Source of the DNA: Proteromonas lacertae | Taxonomy: Eukaryota; Sar; Bigyra; Opalinata; Proteromonadidae | Reading direction: 5' to 3' | NCBI GenBank assembly: GCA_002245135.1 | Contig: NGBS01000295.1 | Span: 248,001 to 312,000, forward strand | DNA length: 64,000 bases | In this document: piece by piece, positions 1-13,191 of the stretch | How the letters are laid out: each line of letters begins with the position of its first letter | Numbering within the stretch: position 1 is the stretch's first letter | The notes under the pieces: generated by a model | Told to the model about the DNA's origin: nothing | Seen by the model: the letters and a program-made list of their open reading frames with translations, nothing else | The model's database searches: none | Program-made: the position numbers and the translations under genes

Positions 1-293
1 AGCGTGAGATGATGTACTCATTCCACATTTTTGGAATCGATTGAAATATCAACTGTAAAAAGTAGATATTCTTGTAATATACACCTAATATGATTTTTTG
101 AAATATTTAACTGAATATCGGAGATTGTAACGAAAAGGATGTATTTTCATCTTCTTAAAATTAAACTCTTTGAATGTAATTATTATGCAATGAATTAAAA
201 TATTATTTAAATATTAGCTGATTATTATGGCTGAATAATCATTTTCTATTTCTAAAAATATACTCGTTTTGTTGTTTCATTTTTAATTAAAAA

Positions 294-1361
294 ATGGCTC
301 AAATTTACGAACAGCAAATAGATACAATTGTTGAGTCTATCAAAAATGCATTCCCTGAGATGCCTAAAATCAGTGTAATGACGAATGAACCGTTATCTTT
401 AATGGAACATATGATTCAAGAATCAAAAATATTGAAGTATATAAACATGAAATTATTATTATTAGATACAAAGATATTAATGGTTTACCAGTAGTAGACT
501 GTATTTTATCATATATTATCTGATTTAGGTGAAACTGCTAGTGTCCAATGTGGTACTTATTTTAATGTTCCAATCCTACTGTTTAATCATTTCTTATCAA
601 CATACGAAGGTTATTCTCCTTCAGAATCAGCATTACTAATTTATTCCTTGAAGAAACTTGGTGTAGAAGTATATTTGTTTTTCATGTATTATAAACTCAT
701 ATAGTACATAATATTTATCTCAGAATCATGGACTGTAGACAGTAATGTCAATTTATGTGATATAATGATTCATGATTCAATCATCAATTTAGCAGGAATG
801 TATGGCAAAAACCCTCTAGTAGGTGAAAATAATAAAAATTTAGGATGTAGATTCCCTCCAATGCAAGATTTCGTAAGTTATGAATTACATAATATTGCTA
901 TTGACACAATTGTTGGTTTACATTTTGATAATATAGTTAGAAAAGGATGTTATGTATATGCGGCAGGTCCAAACAGTTTTACTGCAGCAGAAAATAAAAT
1001 GTTTAATACAATGGGAGGTAAATGTGTAGGAATTACACTTGGTAATGAAATAACAGCAGCTGTTCATTGTGGAATGAAAATTTTACCCATAACAATTGTT
1101 GGAACAAATGATTATCTTGGTTCAGAAGAATTACAGAATGGTTTGGATAAGAATTCTGATTTAATAAAGTCTTTGTTTTTAGGACCATTAGTTGGTCATA
1201 TAGTTGTAAAAGCGAATGGGAAAGATTATAAAAATGAGAAAAGTTATAAACCACTTCCTGAAGAACTTGAAGATATTGGATTTACGTATTTCCTTATAGC
1301 TTTTATAGCTGCAGCAATTTTGATAATTGCTTTTGTAGTTTATGTAAGTTATTATAAATAA
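294..1361 (+). CDS. Purine nucleoside phosphorylase-like protein with C-terminal membrane anchor
   Basis: Four exons with introns at 437-465, 501-528 and about 669-704 give 324 aa in one continuous frame. The body follows the trimeric PNP fold order: an N-terminal helix, a YEGY block near residue 90, RFPPM before the helical region, then AAGPNSFTAAE and VGITLGNE followed by AVHCGMK, which match the family's purine-site segments. The residues expected at the phosphate loop (GSGLG in the family) read as NEPL, and the purine-binding Glu of GPSFET appears replaced by Phe, so catalysis is doubtful. The last 30 residues contain one strongly hydrophobic helix (FLIAFIAAAILIIAFVVYV) and a short YYK tail, an unusual addition for a cytosolic enzyme family. 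Seen: motifs, exon phase, TM helix. Known: PNP family layout. Inferred: membrane-tethered, possibly non-catalytic PNP homologue. Confidence 0.75.
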
Positions 1362-1451
1362 ATAAATATTTTGATATATTAATGAATTTTCTTTTTAATT
1401 TTTAAAAAATAAACAAAAATGAGAAAAAATAAAACCAAATAATAATATCTT

Positions 1452-4224
1452 TTAATCTGAAACAGTAAATTGTGTTGTAAATGGAACATTATTAACAGTA
1501 TAACTAATTTTCATTTTCAATACAGTTTTCTTTTTGCCATTACTATTATTTATCACTTTCAATTTCTGTTCTATTGGCACATTTGCATAACAAACATCAC
1601 TAGTTGCTGGTAATAACTTGGCTTCTTCATATTTTGGTGTTGCAACTAATAATACTACACCTGGTAACATTGGTAAAGGTGTAAAGAAATGAAGAATCAT
1701 TTTAGTCTCATTAGAACCTTCAACCACTTGTTTATCAATAGTTAAAGCAATATTATTATCTTGATAAGCTGTAAATGTTGTAACATTTGCATTTTGTTGT
1801 TGGGGTTGTTGTTGGGGTGTGGAACTTGTGCCAAAAAGATCATCCAATAAATCACCTCCACTTGTAGTAGTAGCAGATGGTGCTGAAGGTACTGAACCAA
1901 ATAAATCATCTAAATCATCATGTTGTGGTTGTTGTTGTTGTTGTAATGTATTTGCATTTGTATTAGCTGTATTTGAACCAAATAAATCATCCAAATCATC
2001 AGTGGTTTTATTATTAGTTGGTTGAGAAGGTGTAGAGAATAAATCATCTAAATCATCATTATTGCCATCTTCATCTTCATCTTTACTCTTTTTTTCTTTC
2101 TTCTTTGATTTCTTCTCCTCTTTATTATTATTATCAGTTGCAAATAAATCATCAAGGTCACTATCTTCATCATCTTCTTCTTCCTCATCTTCATCTTTAC
2201 TCTTCTTTTCCTTCTTCTTCTTCTTATTTTTCTTATCACTATCATCATCATCATTATCTGCAAATAGATTCTCATCACTATCACTCTCATTATCTTCATC
2301 ATCTTCGTCCTCTTCTTCTTCTTCAGATTTTGCTGTATCTGTCTCATCACTAGTTGATTTGGGTAATGTAATTTTAGGCGTAGGAATAGCAGCTAATATA
2401 TTTTGTAATACCATATCATCACCTTCTAATAGATGGATATATTCACAAGCTCTTTGTTGTATTTCTATATCAGTTGAAGTTGTATACATTCCCAACATTG
2501 TCTTTATATGATCTAATGATTCAGATGGAGTTCTTACACTTAATTTAATCAGTGCATTTAATAATAAACAGATTATATCAACGTTATCTTTATATTCTCT
2601 AGATATATTCTCTAATAACAACAACACGTCATTCTCACTAATTGCTTTAAAGTTCTCACATTCAGCACAATCTTCTAGTAATAAATGACCATATTCACCA
2701 ATGCACCAAACTGATAGATAGATATGGCTTGGATGAATTCTAACACTATTAATACTACGGTATAATTTATGAACTATATAACTGTAATAATCAGGGTGAT
2801 TTTGTATGATTTGTATAAAGTGATCTGCTACATGATCAGTTATATTGTTTCCTTTGATTTCTATTAATGTCACCATTGTGTCATACATCCATTTAACTGA
2901 GGAGTTGAAAACGATCAAATAATGAGGAGATTTTGGTGCAGATTTCAGTACAATCATCTTCTAATAGTGACTATATATATTTATATAATAATAATAATTA
3001 TAATATATATAAATATACTAAACTATTAATCATTTCAATAATCATCACCTTATAATTCTCTTTATTCACAATAGCATATCCTAAATCCAATGCAGTCTTC
3101 TGTATAGATACATCACTATCACCCATACTTGTTATAATCACACTTTGTAACGGTAATACTAAGGATATATCAATATCAGTCACTTCTAATAGTGTATTTA
3201 ATGCAACATATTTTGCATTATTATTACCTATTAATAAGAAATTACCTAACACATTGATAGCGTTAGTTTTCAACTGTTTTGAACTAGGAATTGCCATAAT
3301 GGTCCTTACTGCTTCATATAATACAGCTTCGGCTGTACTATTGTTACTTTTACTTAAGAATACAATATATTCGTTCAAAGTATCATTTAATCGACTACTA
3401 GCTTCTTTATTACCTTTAGCTAAGACTCTGAAGAAATTTAATATTTGTACTTGTAAGAATGGATTACATATTCCATTAACATCATAATGATAGGAGAATG
3501 GAGCACTCATTAATCTCTTCAAATGTTTACATAGCTTTGGAATGCATTTTTCTCGATATCTCTCTAACATATTTGGAGCTAATTCCACGATGGATAGTAA
3601 CATATTAATACCAGACATTAATACACTATCGTGAGTATCATTTAACACCTTGTAATAATAATTGACTTGATCATCTTCCAGTAATTCTGGTGCTTTGACG
3701 AATAATCGTATGGCAACTAATGCTGCTCTTTTACGAAGATATGCGTTACTACTATTGAGGAGTTTCAAGATATCATTGCTTAAATCGTGAGACATATCTT
3801 CTGTACCGATGTTACCAATACAACAAAGAGCTAATCCTGCAATATATTGATTTTTATTGTTAATATCATTCTTTAATGAGTTGGTGACTAACATGAGCAG
3901 TTCTTGGCTTTCATCCATTAGTAACATTAAAGCTAAATATCCAATTCTTTTGTCAGAATATTTTGGCGATGCAATCAACTTGATACACTCCATTTCACCA
4001 AAATGAGCAGGATAACCCATCATATGGATAAATAATAGCTTTGCTATGTTTTTATGAATATGTGCAGTATTTTCTGATTTAAATGATGTTCTTATAAATG
4101 CACATTCTTTTGTAATTACATCTTTTTCTTGTCCTGATGTCTTTGTTGCTCTAACTCTCTTTATGAATTCTTTCAAGGTCGCTCCACCTGTGATTGCATT
4201 TTTAGTATTTCTTATTGTGTCCAT
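1452..4224 (-). CDS. AP1G1: AP-1 complex gamma-adaptin
   Basis: Two exons (4224-3019 and 2960-1452; 58-nt intron) encode about 904 aa. The protein is the large gamma subunit of the AP-1 clathrin adaptor, acting at trans-Golgi and endosomal membranes. The N-terminal trunk is a clear adaptin solenoid with TKECAFIRTSF, LLFIHMMGYPAHFGEMEC, SPKYSDKRIGYLALMLL and LRKRAALVAIRLF, as in gamma-adaptins. The hinge, roughly residues 600-790, is extremely acidic and lysine-rich and carries at least five DLDDLF-type repeats. The last about 110 residues are a beta-rich gamma-ear appendage (NIALTIDKQVVEG ... KMILHFFTPLP). Slightly longer than the roughly 820 aa usual for animal gamma-adaptin because of the hinge. 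It is transcribed away from the TAD2 gene across a short shared promoter. The intron acceptor just before 2960 is inferred from phase, since an earlier AG would leave a stop. Confidence 0.93.
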
Positions 4225-4353
4225 TGCCTTTAAATCTGTGAGGATGAATCTTTTCTTCTTTCTTTGGCTTGGCTTGGCTTGATCATTTTGATTTTTGATT
4301 TTTTTTTTATTTTCATGTTTAGAAGGTAATTTTGTTTTGATAAATTCAAATAT

Positions 4354-5020
<667 letters not shown>

Positions 5021-5187
5021 TATTTATATCCAATCTGTTATGTATAAAGTATTGTTTATTTGATATAGTTATTATCAGGAAAGAATATTCAAAATAAAAA
5101 AATCATTTGCCAAGCCTCCTGTAAAATAGCTTGACATAATAATATTTGCTTATTGTAGTCATTTCGACATAATACATTAAGTAGTTG

Positions 5188-7104
5188 ATGGAATCGTTCA
5201 TAAATTGGTTAGACATGAAAAAATATGAAGTATAGTTTTCTTTTTTAAAATGATATTTAGATTTTGAGTGAAGGCTTATATAAAGACAAAATATTAGTAA
5301 TAAGACATATAAAAAATCTTTCGTGTAAGGTATTAAAGGTGAATGATTTAACTGAGTTAGATAAAAAAGAAGTAAATAATGTTATAACAACTATGAAAAG
5401 AGTGAATAATCTAAATATATGTGGTTTAATGGAATACAAAACAATCGAAAATGATGAAAATTGTTTATATCGAATAATGGGAGAATATAAAAATAGTTTA
5501 GATAATATGAATCCTTTTAAAAATTTCGACTTACTTCAACAGATTAAAATCATTACTTGGGATTGCATCTGTATTAAAGAGTTTAGAGGAAACTGAAGCA
5601 TTTCATGGTGATTTAAAGCCTTCAAATGTCTTTCTAACGGATGATAATGAAGTACTGATAAATGATTATTGTAACAATTTGTTATATAAGGGAAGAGAAG
5701 GAAGTAAACCTGAAAGAAAAAGAAATGATTTATGTTTTGTTTCTATAGATGAATTATTGGGAAAAGAAGTAGATATATCAAGTGATATATGGAATTTTGG
5801 GTTGATGTTTTATTATATAATGAATGGTGAATATCCTTTTATTGGAATGAACATGTTAGAAATTCTGGACAACATTAGAGAAATAAAATACACTCCATTT
5901 GATTCTGAAAGTAAAAAAGAATACAATATATTTTTAAATAAAATACTTATTAAAAACAAGAAAGAACGATTAGATTTGGAACAGATTATAACTGAATTGA
6001 ATAGTATGTAATTTAGTTTCTATTTGTGTAATGAAATAGAATTAAATATATCAGGATCTCCAATAATTCCATTTAATTATGAAAAAAAGAAAGACATTCA
6101 AGAATTAAGTATAGATATATTTTATATCTATAAAAAAATAGGAAAGAAAATCAACTATGAAATTGATATATGTATAAAAAATAATGGAAGTAAATTGAGG
6201 TATGGATGCTGTATGAAAATATTTCAATTAAATATATTAAATAGTTATGATGAAAGATGAAGGAGCTGATTATTTGTGTTCTAAACTTAAGAAAATGAAT
6301 AAAATTGCTGCTATTAATATGAATTGTATAATATAATATTACATATATATATTCTAATAGCTAATGAATTAACTTCTGTTGGAATTGATATCTTTTCAGG
6401 TAGTTTAGATTGTTTTCCAAATCTAAAAGAATTGAATTTAAGTAATAATCCAATTGGTAATATAAGTATAAAAATATTTGCATACAATCTTCATTCCGTT
6501 CCTAAATTGACGAAATTGAATTTCGAAAGTATTTTCTTGATATTTATATTATTTAGGTTGTAAATTAGGAAGATCTAGTATGGAATCTTTTGGTTTAAAC
6601 TTTAAATTCATATCTAACTTAGAATGGTTGAACTTATCCAGTATTTATAAATGTATTTTATAATGAATAGAAAATAATATTGGTGATATAGGTGTGAAAT
6701 ATTTGTTCAATAGTATGAAAGATTTACCGGAATTAAAAATACTATATTTGAATAATAATAAAATCAGTGATGAAGGAGTGAAATATTTATATGATAATCA
6801 GCTTAATATACCAGATCTTTATAACTTAATATGCAAAAATGATGGAAAAAAGATCAATGAAAAGGAATATGTAGAATTATATACAGATGAAATATTTAAT
6901 AAAATGAATAATATGAGAGAATTACATCTTGATAACAACGTAATTACTGATATTGGTGTGGAAATACTTATACACTATGTTAAAGAATGTAAAAATATGC
7001 AAGAATTGCATGTAAAACAGAACAAAATACAAAAAAGGTCTGAGTATGCCTTACAGAAGAAATTTAATGATCTTCATTTTAAGGTTTATTATTTTGATGA
7101 TTGA
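5188..7104 (+). CDS. Kinase-like domain fused to leucine-rich repeats, with one frameshift
   Basis: First exon 5188-5229, then a kinase-like domain to about 6000 and, after a 36-nt intron that removes the apparent stop, an LRR region to 7104. Further introns at 6211-6244, 6326-6360, 6529-6556 and 6641-6670 keep one frame. The kinase half reads HGDLKPSNVFL where HRDxxxxN is expected, so the catalytic Asp is kept, NDY instead of DFG, and DISSDIWNFG of helix F. The glycine loop is not recognisable. The LRR half has ribonuclease-inhibitor-like repeats such as LNLSNNPIGN, LNLSKNNIGDIGVKYL and LHLDNNVITDIGVEIL. One single-base frameshift near 5535-5545 is not repaired by any GT..AG intron I can find, so this copy is either damaged or carries an assembly error. 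Function unknown; probably a receptor-like or scaffold signalling protein in the local pseudokinase family. Confidence 0.7.
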
Positions 7105-7242
7105 TATACAATATTTGTTTCTTGAGTATATAAGTTATAATTACACATCATAAGATACATATAGTATGTAAATATTAAACCACACAAATAAAGTTTGAGT
7201 AAATTCGAGCCAAAATTACATTTTGAATTTTCTCAAGAAGAC

Positions 7243-10200
7243 ATGAGTAATAACGATGTTGACTCTGCTCAGCAACTATTGAATACAGGTAGCCTAATAT
7301 CTCAAGTATGAAACAATGATATAATGCTGTTTATAGACAATCTCTAGAGATCAGAAGAGTTTAGATTTAGAAGACATGATAGACGATACCAGATACCACA
7401 AAAACTATTTTATTGATCCTTATTTAAGTGAAGAAGGTAATGGTTGGCTTCCTCAAGTATTTTGCATATGTTTATATATTATAGCTGAAATGCGGAATAG
7501 ATATACCTGTTCCAGAAATAATAAAGCAAATTCCTGCAAATAGGACTTCTTTTATGGGATTTTTAAAAGCTATTCATCGTTGTTGGATTACAATAGACAA
7601 TAAACTCTATATATGGGATTATTTAAACAATAATGACATAGCTTGTTTTGATGGATTAGAGAATCTAATTGTAAGTGTTGGATTAGTAATTCCAAAGAAG
7701 GATATCTTCCGTGATGACATATTATATTTATTAGTAGTAACTACACCAGTAGAAATCGTAGTATTAGGTTTAAGTTTTGAAGATAAGAATATAAATAAAG
7801 AAATGTATTTACATAATTCTCCATTTGCTGTTCAAACTAATAACGTTTCAATGATATCAATTGATGGTAATAAAACAGGTAGAATCTTCTTAGGAGGTAA
7901 TGATGGTAATATATATGAATTAATATATGAAAATCAAGAAAATCTTACTAGTTATTTTGGACTTTCTAAAAAATGTGAATTGATCAATTTAACATATTCT
8001 TATTTTACACTTTTACCTCCATTTTTATCATTTTACCATAAGAATGATAGTATTAATAAGATCGTAGTAGATAAAGATAGAAATCTATTATATTGTTTAA
8101 CTGTTAAAAGTGTTATATCACTCTATGATTTAGGTGAAAATAATGATCAATTCCATTATATAGGTCAATGTGTTGATATTAATAAAGATTCATATAATTT
8201 ATGTAAAAGAAAAGAATCAATAAAATCATTTCCAAAGAAAGATACATTCAATAATAATATAAAAGAAAAGAATAATGTATAAATATATTAATTATTATTA
8301 TTTTATGATTAATAGATTCTTATTACATCAATATCCTGTATTAAGTCCAAGACATAGTAAAGGAATGCATTTAATAGCAACTAGTAGACAAGGAATAAGG
8401 TTTTACTTTAGAGTTGGGACTTTTGAAAGTGGTAAAAGAAAAGTGTTGGAGTTACATTTAAGTGATATTAGAATGCCTCCAGCTACTGTTAAATATGATA
8501 AATCACATATTCCTGAATGTATATATATATATATATAAGCACTAAATCATTATTATATATGAATAGATGTTGCAATAGCTGAAGGTACTCCAGACAAATT
8601 GGAATTACAAAATATAAGGAAATGTTATGTGAATAATGATGTATGTATCTTAATCAATGGAAGTGCAATTGAAAGAGATAATATAATATGTTTAAGTAGA
8701 GACTTTATAATTAATCGATTTGAAGATAAGAACCAACCAATCTACTACTCTGAGAGTATGAATATATCTGAAAATGTGGAGAAAGTGTATGATATAATTG
8801 AAGTAAGTAATGATTCATTATATCCATCAAAATTAACAAATAATGAAATGATCAATGAATATTTAGATACAAAACAGAAGTATTTATTATTAACAAGAAA
8901 TGGAATAAAAATATATGAAAGAGTATTTCCAATTAATCAATTACTTAATGTATATTATTATTATTATTAATATCATTATTATTTAATTAGATTTGTTCTA
9001 TTAATAACAATACCAATACTAACAATGAAGAAGAAACAATCAACAATTTCTTCAATTACTATGGTGAAGATGAAGCTTGTACAATGTGTATTAGATTAAT
9101 ATGTCAATATAATAATATTATCAATTCCCAGATTAAATCTAGAATTATTGACTATTTTATATCTCATGGTGGTAATGCTTGTTATATTAATACAAACCCA
9201 ATTCAAATCAATGAAAAGACAGTGATTGGTCCAAATTTGGTTCATAGTAATAAATATAATGGATTATTAAAGTATAGTTATTGATTATGTATGTATAGTT
9301 ATTTTTCAAGAATAATTTCTCCATTTTGGTCGAATTCTCTCTTTGATTCAAAGAATAAATCATTCAAGTACAATTATAAAGAATTAAGTTATATTGAATA
9401 ATGTGTTAATTGAATTATTGCATTTCTTCGAATATTGTGATACTACAAATGGTAATTATGATTTGATTAATTATGCATATTTGGCTGATCAAGACACTAA
9501 ACTCTTTGATGCTGCAAGTAATGAAAATAGAGATATATTCAACTTGAAATCAATAGCTACAAGAACTCAACAGTTTATTAAACAACTTATAATCGTATAT
9601 ATATATATATATATTATGTTATTATTTAAATAGTATAATTATAAAGACAATATATTGAACGAAATCTTCTCAAAGATAAATCCAAAGATTCAAAATGATT
9701 TAGTCACACTTCCATTAGAACGAATTATCTGTACAAATGAAGGAAAGAGACTATCAAAGTCATTAATTGAAGGATATTTGGATTATTTAAAGATTAATAA
9801 TGATCAAAGTATATATATATATATATATATATTATTGTTTATAAATAGATAAATTACAATATATTTCCAATGAATTAAGAGATGAATGTGATTTCTATTA
9901 TAGAGAAGAAGATATATCACTAACCAAAGGATTAGAATTATTATCATTCGCTGAACAAGTTACTGGTAACGAAAGACTTAACTATTTTAATGTATTTTAA
10001 TATTATATAATATATTATTATATTAGCAAGCTTATGAATATTTCAAAGATTCTGCTTCTAAATGGAATTATTCTCAAAGTTTGAGTTTGTTAGAGAAAAT
10101 ATGTTATGAAATGAATCAAGTTGGTTTTTATGATGGAGTTTTATCTTTTACATTAGTTGTTGCTTCATTTATAGCAAATGGAAATGTATAGTTTATATAT

Positions 10201-11576
10201 ATATATATATATTGTATTTATAGATTGAAGTATTACCATCAGAATCAGAAGCTAATTCAGAAGCAACCAATAATCGATTGAAATGTTATAACTTATTAAT
10301 TCAATTCTTCGACAGTTTAATAAAGAATAATGATACTATAAAAATATGTGAAAATCTTATAGCAAAGAGTGTTAATTCAAGAGATAAGTTATATCATAAT
10401 TACTTATACTCATGGTTAATGAATAACCATAGAGATATGTTGATTAAAGTATATATATATATATATATAATTGTTATTTATATATATTTCTGTATAGTTA
10501 AATAACAGTTGTTATATATCTGAATACTTAGAAAAAACAAATAAAGAACTACTATACAACTATTACATTCAATCCAAACTATATGACAAAGCTGCAATGA
10601 TAATGTTAGAATTATCTCATCAAGAAGATATTACATTCACTGAAAGATTAACTCGATTATCAAATGCACTAAGAGATGCTAAAATCTCATTAACAACTCA
10701 AAATAACTCTGAATTTAATGAAGAAAAAGTGAATGAATTGAACGATTTATTAGATATTGCTCATTTACAATATGAATTGATTTTAACATTTAAGAATATT
10801 ATCCCCAAATTATCCAATAGAAATCAAGATACGTTAAACCATTATAACAGAATAATCAGTGAATTAGAGAAGAAGATTTTACCTGTTTCTGATTTATATA
10901 ATAATTACGCATGTAAATATAAATACCATGATATTTGTTTATTAATATTACAATCGTGTAATATGAATGATAGTGTATTAATTGAAGCACATTGGCATAA
11001 ATATTTGAATTTACCAACTCAACCATCTTTAGAGTATATATATTCTATTATATTATGAATAGATGTTTAAATACATTAAAAATGAAGATCACCAACTTGG
11101 GCAAAAGATTATATAAAGAAGATACTATCTACTTCCCATTAGAATATATTTGTCGTATTTTAGAACAGTTTTGTTTGTCATTATTTAATCAACCAAATTA
11201 CTGTAAAACATGGATTATTGATATGTTATTAAGTATTGGAGTTAGTTATAATAATATATATTATACTTATTCAACACTTTTACATTTGAATAATACAATG
11301 GTTTGGTCAGTACAAATTATTACTTTGATTTCTATGTATATATATATATATTGATGTTATTTCTATTTTAGAATCTTAAAGAAATGGAATAGTTATATAA
11401 GAAGTAATGTTTGTAATGAAATGGAAAAGAAGGTTTATATACAACAACAGAATTATATATCGAATCAAGTCAATGAATTTCAAACAATACTGACTGCTAA
11501 TGTTGATAGATCTATTAATTGTGGAAATATAATAAAGGAGTTGGAAGATTTGAAAAGATCAGTTTTATCACTTTAA
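7243..11576 (+). CDS. NUP155: Nucleoporin Nup155/Nup170 family
   Basis: A gene with about a dozen short introns encodes roughly 1,300 aa, matching the size of Nup155. It is an inner-ring nuclear pore scaffold. The N-terminal beta-propeller region is diagnostic: IPVPEIIKQIPANRTSF, FLKAIHRCWITIDNKLYIWDY, CFDGLENLIVSVGLV, TTPVEIVVLGL and TGRIFLGGNDGNIYELIYE align in order with Nup155. After about residue 450 the sequence becomes a long alpha-helical solenoid with weaker conservation. The start ATG gives MSNNDVDSAQQLL and is followed by two introns (7306-7336 and one ending near 7487) that join cleanly into the conserved block. Several introns consist almost only of TA repeats (for example near 9598, 9810, 10200 and 10450). 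The C-terminus LKRSVLSL ends just before a long T tract. Confidence 0.9.
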
Positions 11577-11595
11577 AAAGAAACAATTAATTCTA

Positions 11596-11614
11596 TTTTT
11601 TTTTTTTTTTTTTT
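11596..11614 (+). repeat. T19 homopolymer in convergent intergenic region
   Basis: Nineteen consecutive T bases lie between the convergent Nup155 and CDC50 genes. The rest of 11577-11870 is AT-rich without a credible gene. The tract may lie in the Nup155 3' untranslated region. Confidence 0.9.
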
Positions 11615-11870
11615 GTCGTGTTTATTCACTTTTAAACATAGTTTCCCCTTACAAGCCAAATTCTTCTTAAGATAGGCAAAATCATGTTAAAAGATTTATT
11701 GAAGTGGATAATAATTGATGCATATATATAACATTTGTCTTGAAAAACAATGAGGTGATATATATGATGTTATAGGAGTTAATTTTTGAATCTATGCAAT
11801 TTATTAATATATATGATGTTAAAACATATGACACAAACAAAACAATAAAATAAATACTAACCAATAATAT

Positions 11871-13066
11871 TTATTCTATCTTTTTTACTCCTACACTCAC
11901 ATCATCGGTTTTTAGCCAACTTAATTTACTAATATCACCAATTTTACGACCATACATACATACCTTCACAGTAAAGATTATTCCAACTACAATACTAATA
12001 ACACCAATTACAATATAGCAATAACCTAAGAATCCATTCTTACCACCAATCCAACTAGTAGTGGATAAAACTAAAAACTTCTTTCCATCAAAATGACTTA
12101 CTGGAAAATCTATAAAAATATAAATTTAGCATTAATTATACTGGCTTGTACAGTAAAAGTCAATTCAGTATCTTTGGGTATATCTTCAGTAATTCTTCCA
12201 TATAATTTCCTAAAGTTAGGTAAAGCGGCTGTTCTCATCCAAACTACGAAATGTTCATCTTGTACACCTCCTCCATAATAAGCAGAGGATGTTTCATCAT
12301 CACTCTTTTCCCACTGAATCATTGGATAAGTATCATTTCTAACAAAAACATAAATAATTGAATTAATATACAAATATTGATATCCTGGTCTTCTTTCACT
12401 CGGATTTTCATATTTTGAAGTTATATCATCCCTCCATGTTATATCATTCTCATATAATGTATAATCACTATTCTTTAGCTTGAATGTATCATTAAAAAAT
12501 GAATTAGCAATTAATCCACATGGATATAAGTATTTTCCATCTTTACCCTTATACATAGGATCACAGTCATTCTCTAATGTGCTGTTTTCTGGATATTTAC
12601 CTATCATTTGGTCATGATTAATAGATTGTTGATATCTTCTGTGATTTTGATAAAAGTTTTCTAGTCCATAAAATAAATATATTGGTTGTTTTAGATCTTC
12701 AGTAATTTTGAATGTTATCTATCATAAGAGAATAAAACTATGATTAAATACTTCGCATGTCTTAGTCTCCTGTTTGCCAATACTACAATCAGTTAAATCA
12801 GCTCCTTTTCCATCATATTGAACGGAAAACTCTTTAATCTATTAAGATAAAAATAAAAACAATATAAAAATACATCTTGAGATGCAACAGTAATTACAAT
12901 ACCTAATGTTAATAAAGCTACACCTAAAACATAAAAAGTCCCAAGAACCCAAGAAGGAGTGTATATCGGTTGCCAAGCTTTTAATTTTTGTTGAAAAAAT
13001 GCTTCAGCTATTCAAAATTCAATAAATAATGAATATACGCCTCGGCTTATTCAATAAGTCTTGCAT
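11871..13066 (-). CDS. CDC50: CDC50/LEM3 family flippase beta subunit (TMEM30-like)
   Basis: Five exons encode about 355 aa. CDC50 proteins pair with P4-ATPases and are needed for their ER exit and phospholipid flipping. Two membrane helices frame a large lumenal domain: one near the N-terminus (WVLGTFYVLGVALLTLGIVITVA) and one near the C-terminus (GYCYIVIGVISIVVGIIFTV). Hallmarks are YGLENFYQNHRRY, PCGLIANSFFNDTF, VVWMRTAALPNFRKLYGRI and the FDGKKFLVLSTTSWIGGKN block. Four lumenal cysteines expected for the two disulfides are present around residues 70-130. The first exon, MQDLLNKPR, is joined by an intron to PEAFFQQKLKAWQP, the usual cytosolic start. The last intron (GTATAATTAATGC..ATAG) is required because the unspliced frame stops immediately. 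Confidence 0.9.
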
Positions 13067-13191
13067 TTAAAGAAAAGAATAAAAAATTCACCGAAAAAAA
13101 TAACAATAATTTTGGATGACCAAAATGTTTAAATATTGTATTTCTACTCAATTACACCATTATAATAAATAAAATTAATATAAGTTATAAA

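Noticed and set aside
1-21. Possible start of a minus-strand gene (ATG at 21-19, reading MSTSSHA)
   Set aside because: Only seven codons are inside the window; position next to a divergent gene is suggestive but not enough.
2048-2511. Open frames of Ser/Leu/His or Lys/Met composition over the gamma-adaptin hinge
   Set aside because: By-products of the low-complexity acidic hinge in other frames.
6009-6038. Stop at the end of the kinase domain, suggesting separate kinase and LRR genes
   Set aside because: A 36-nt GTATGT..AATAG intron joins ELN to KLNISGSP in frame, and later introns also stay in phase.
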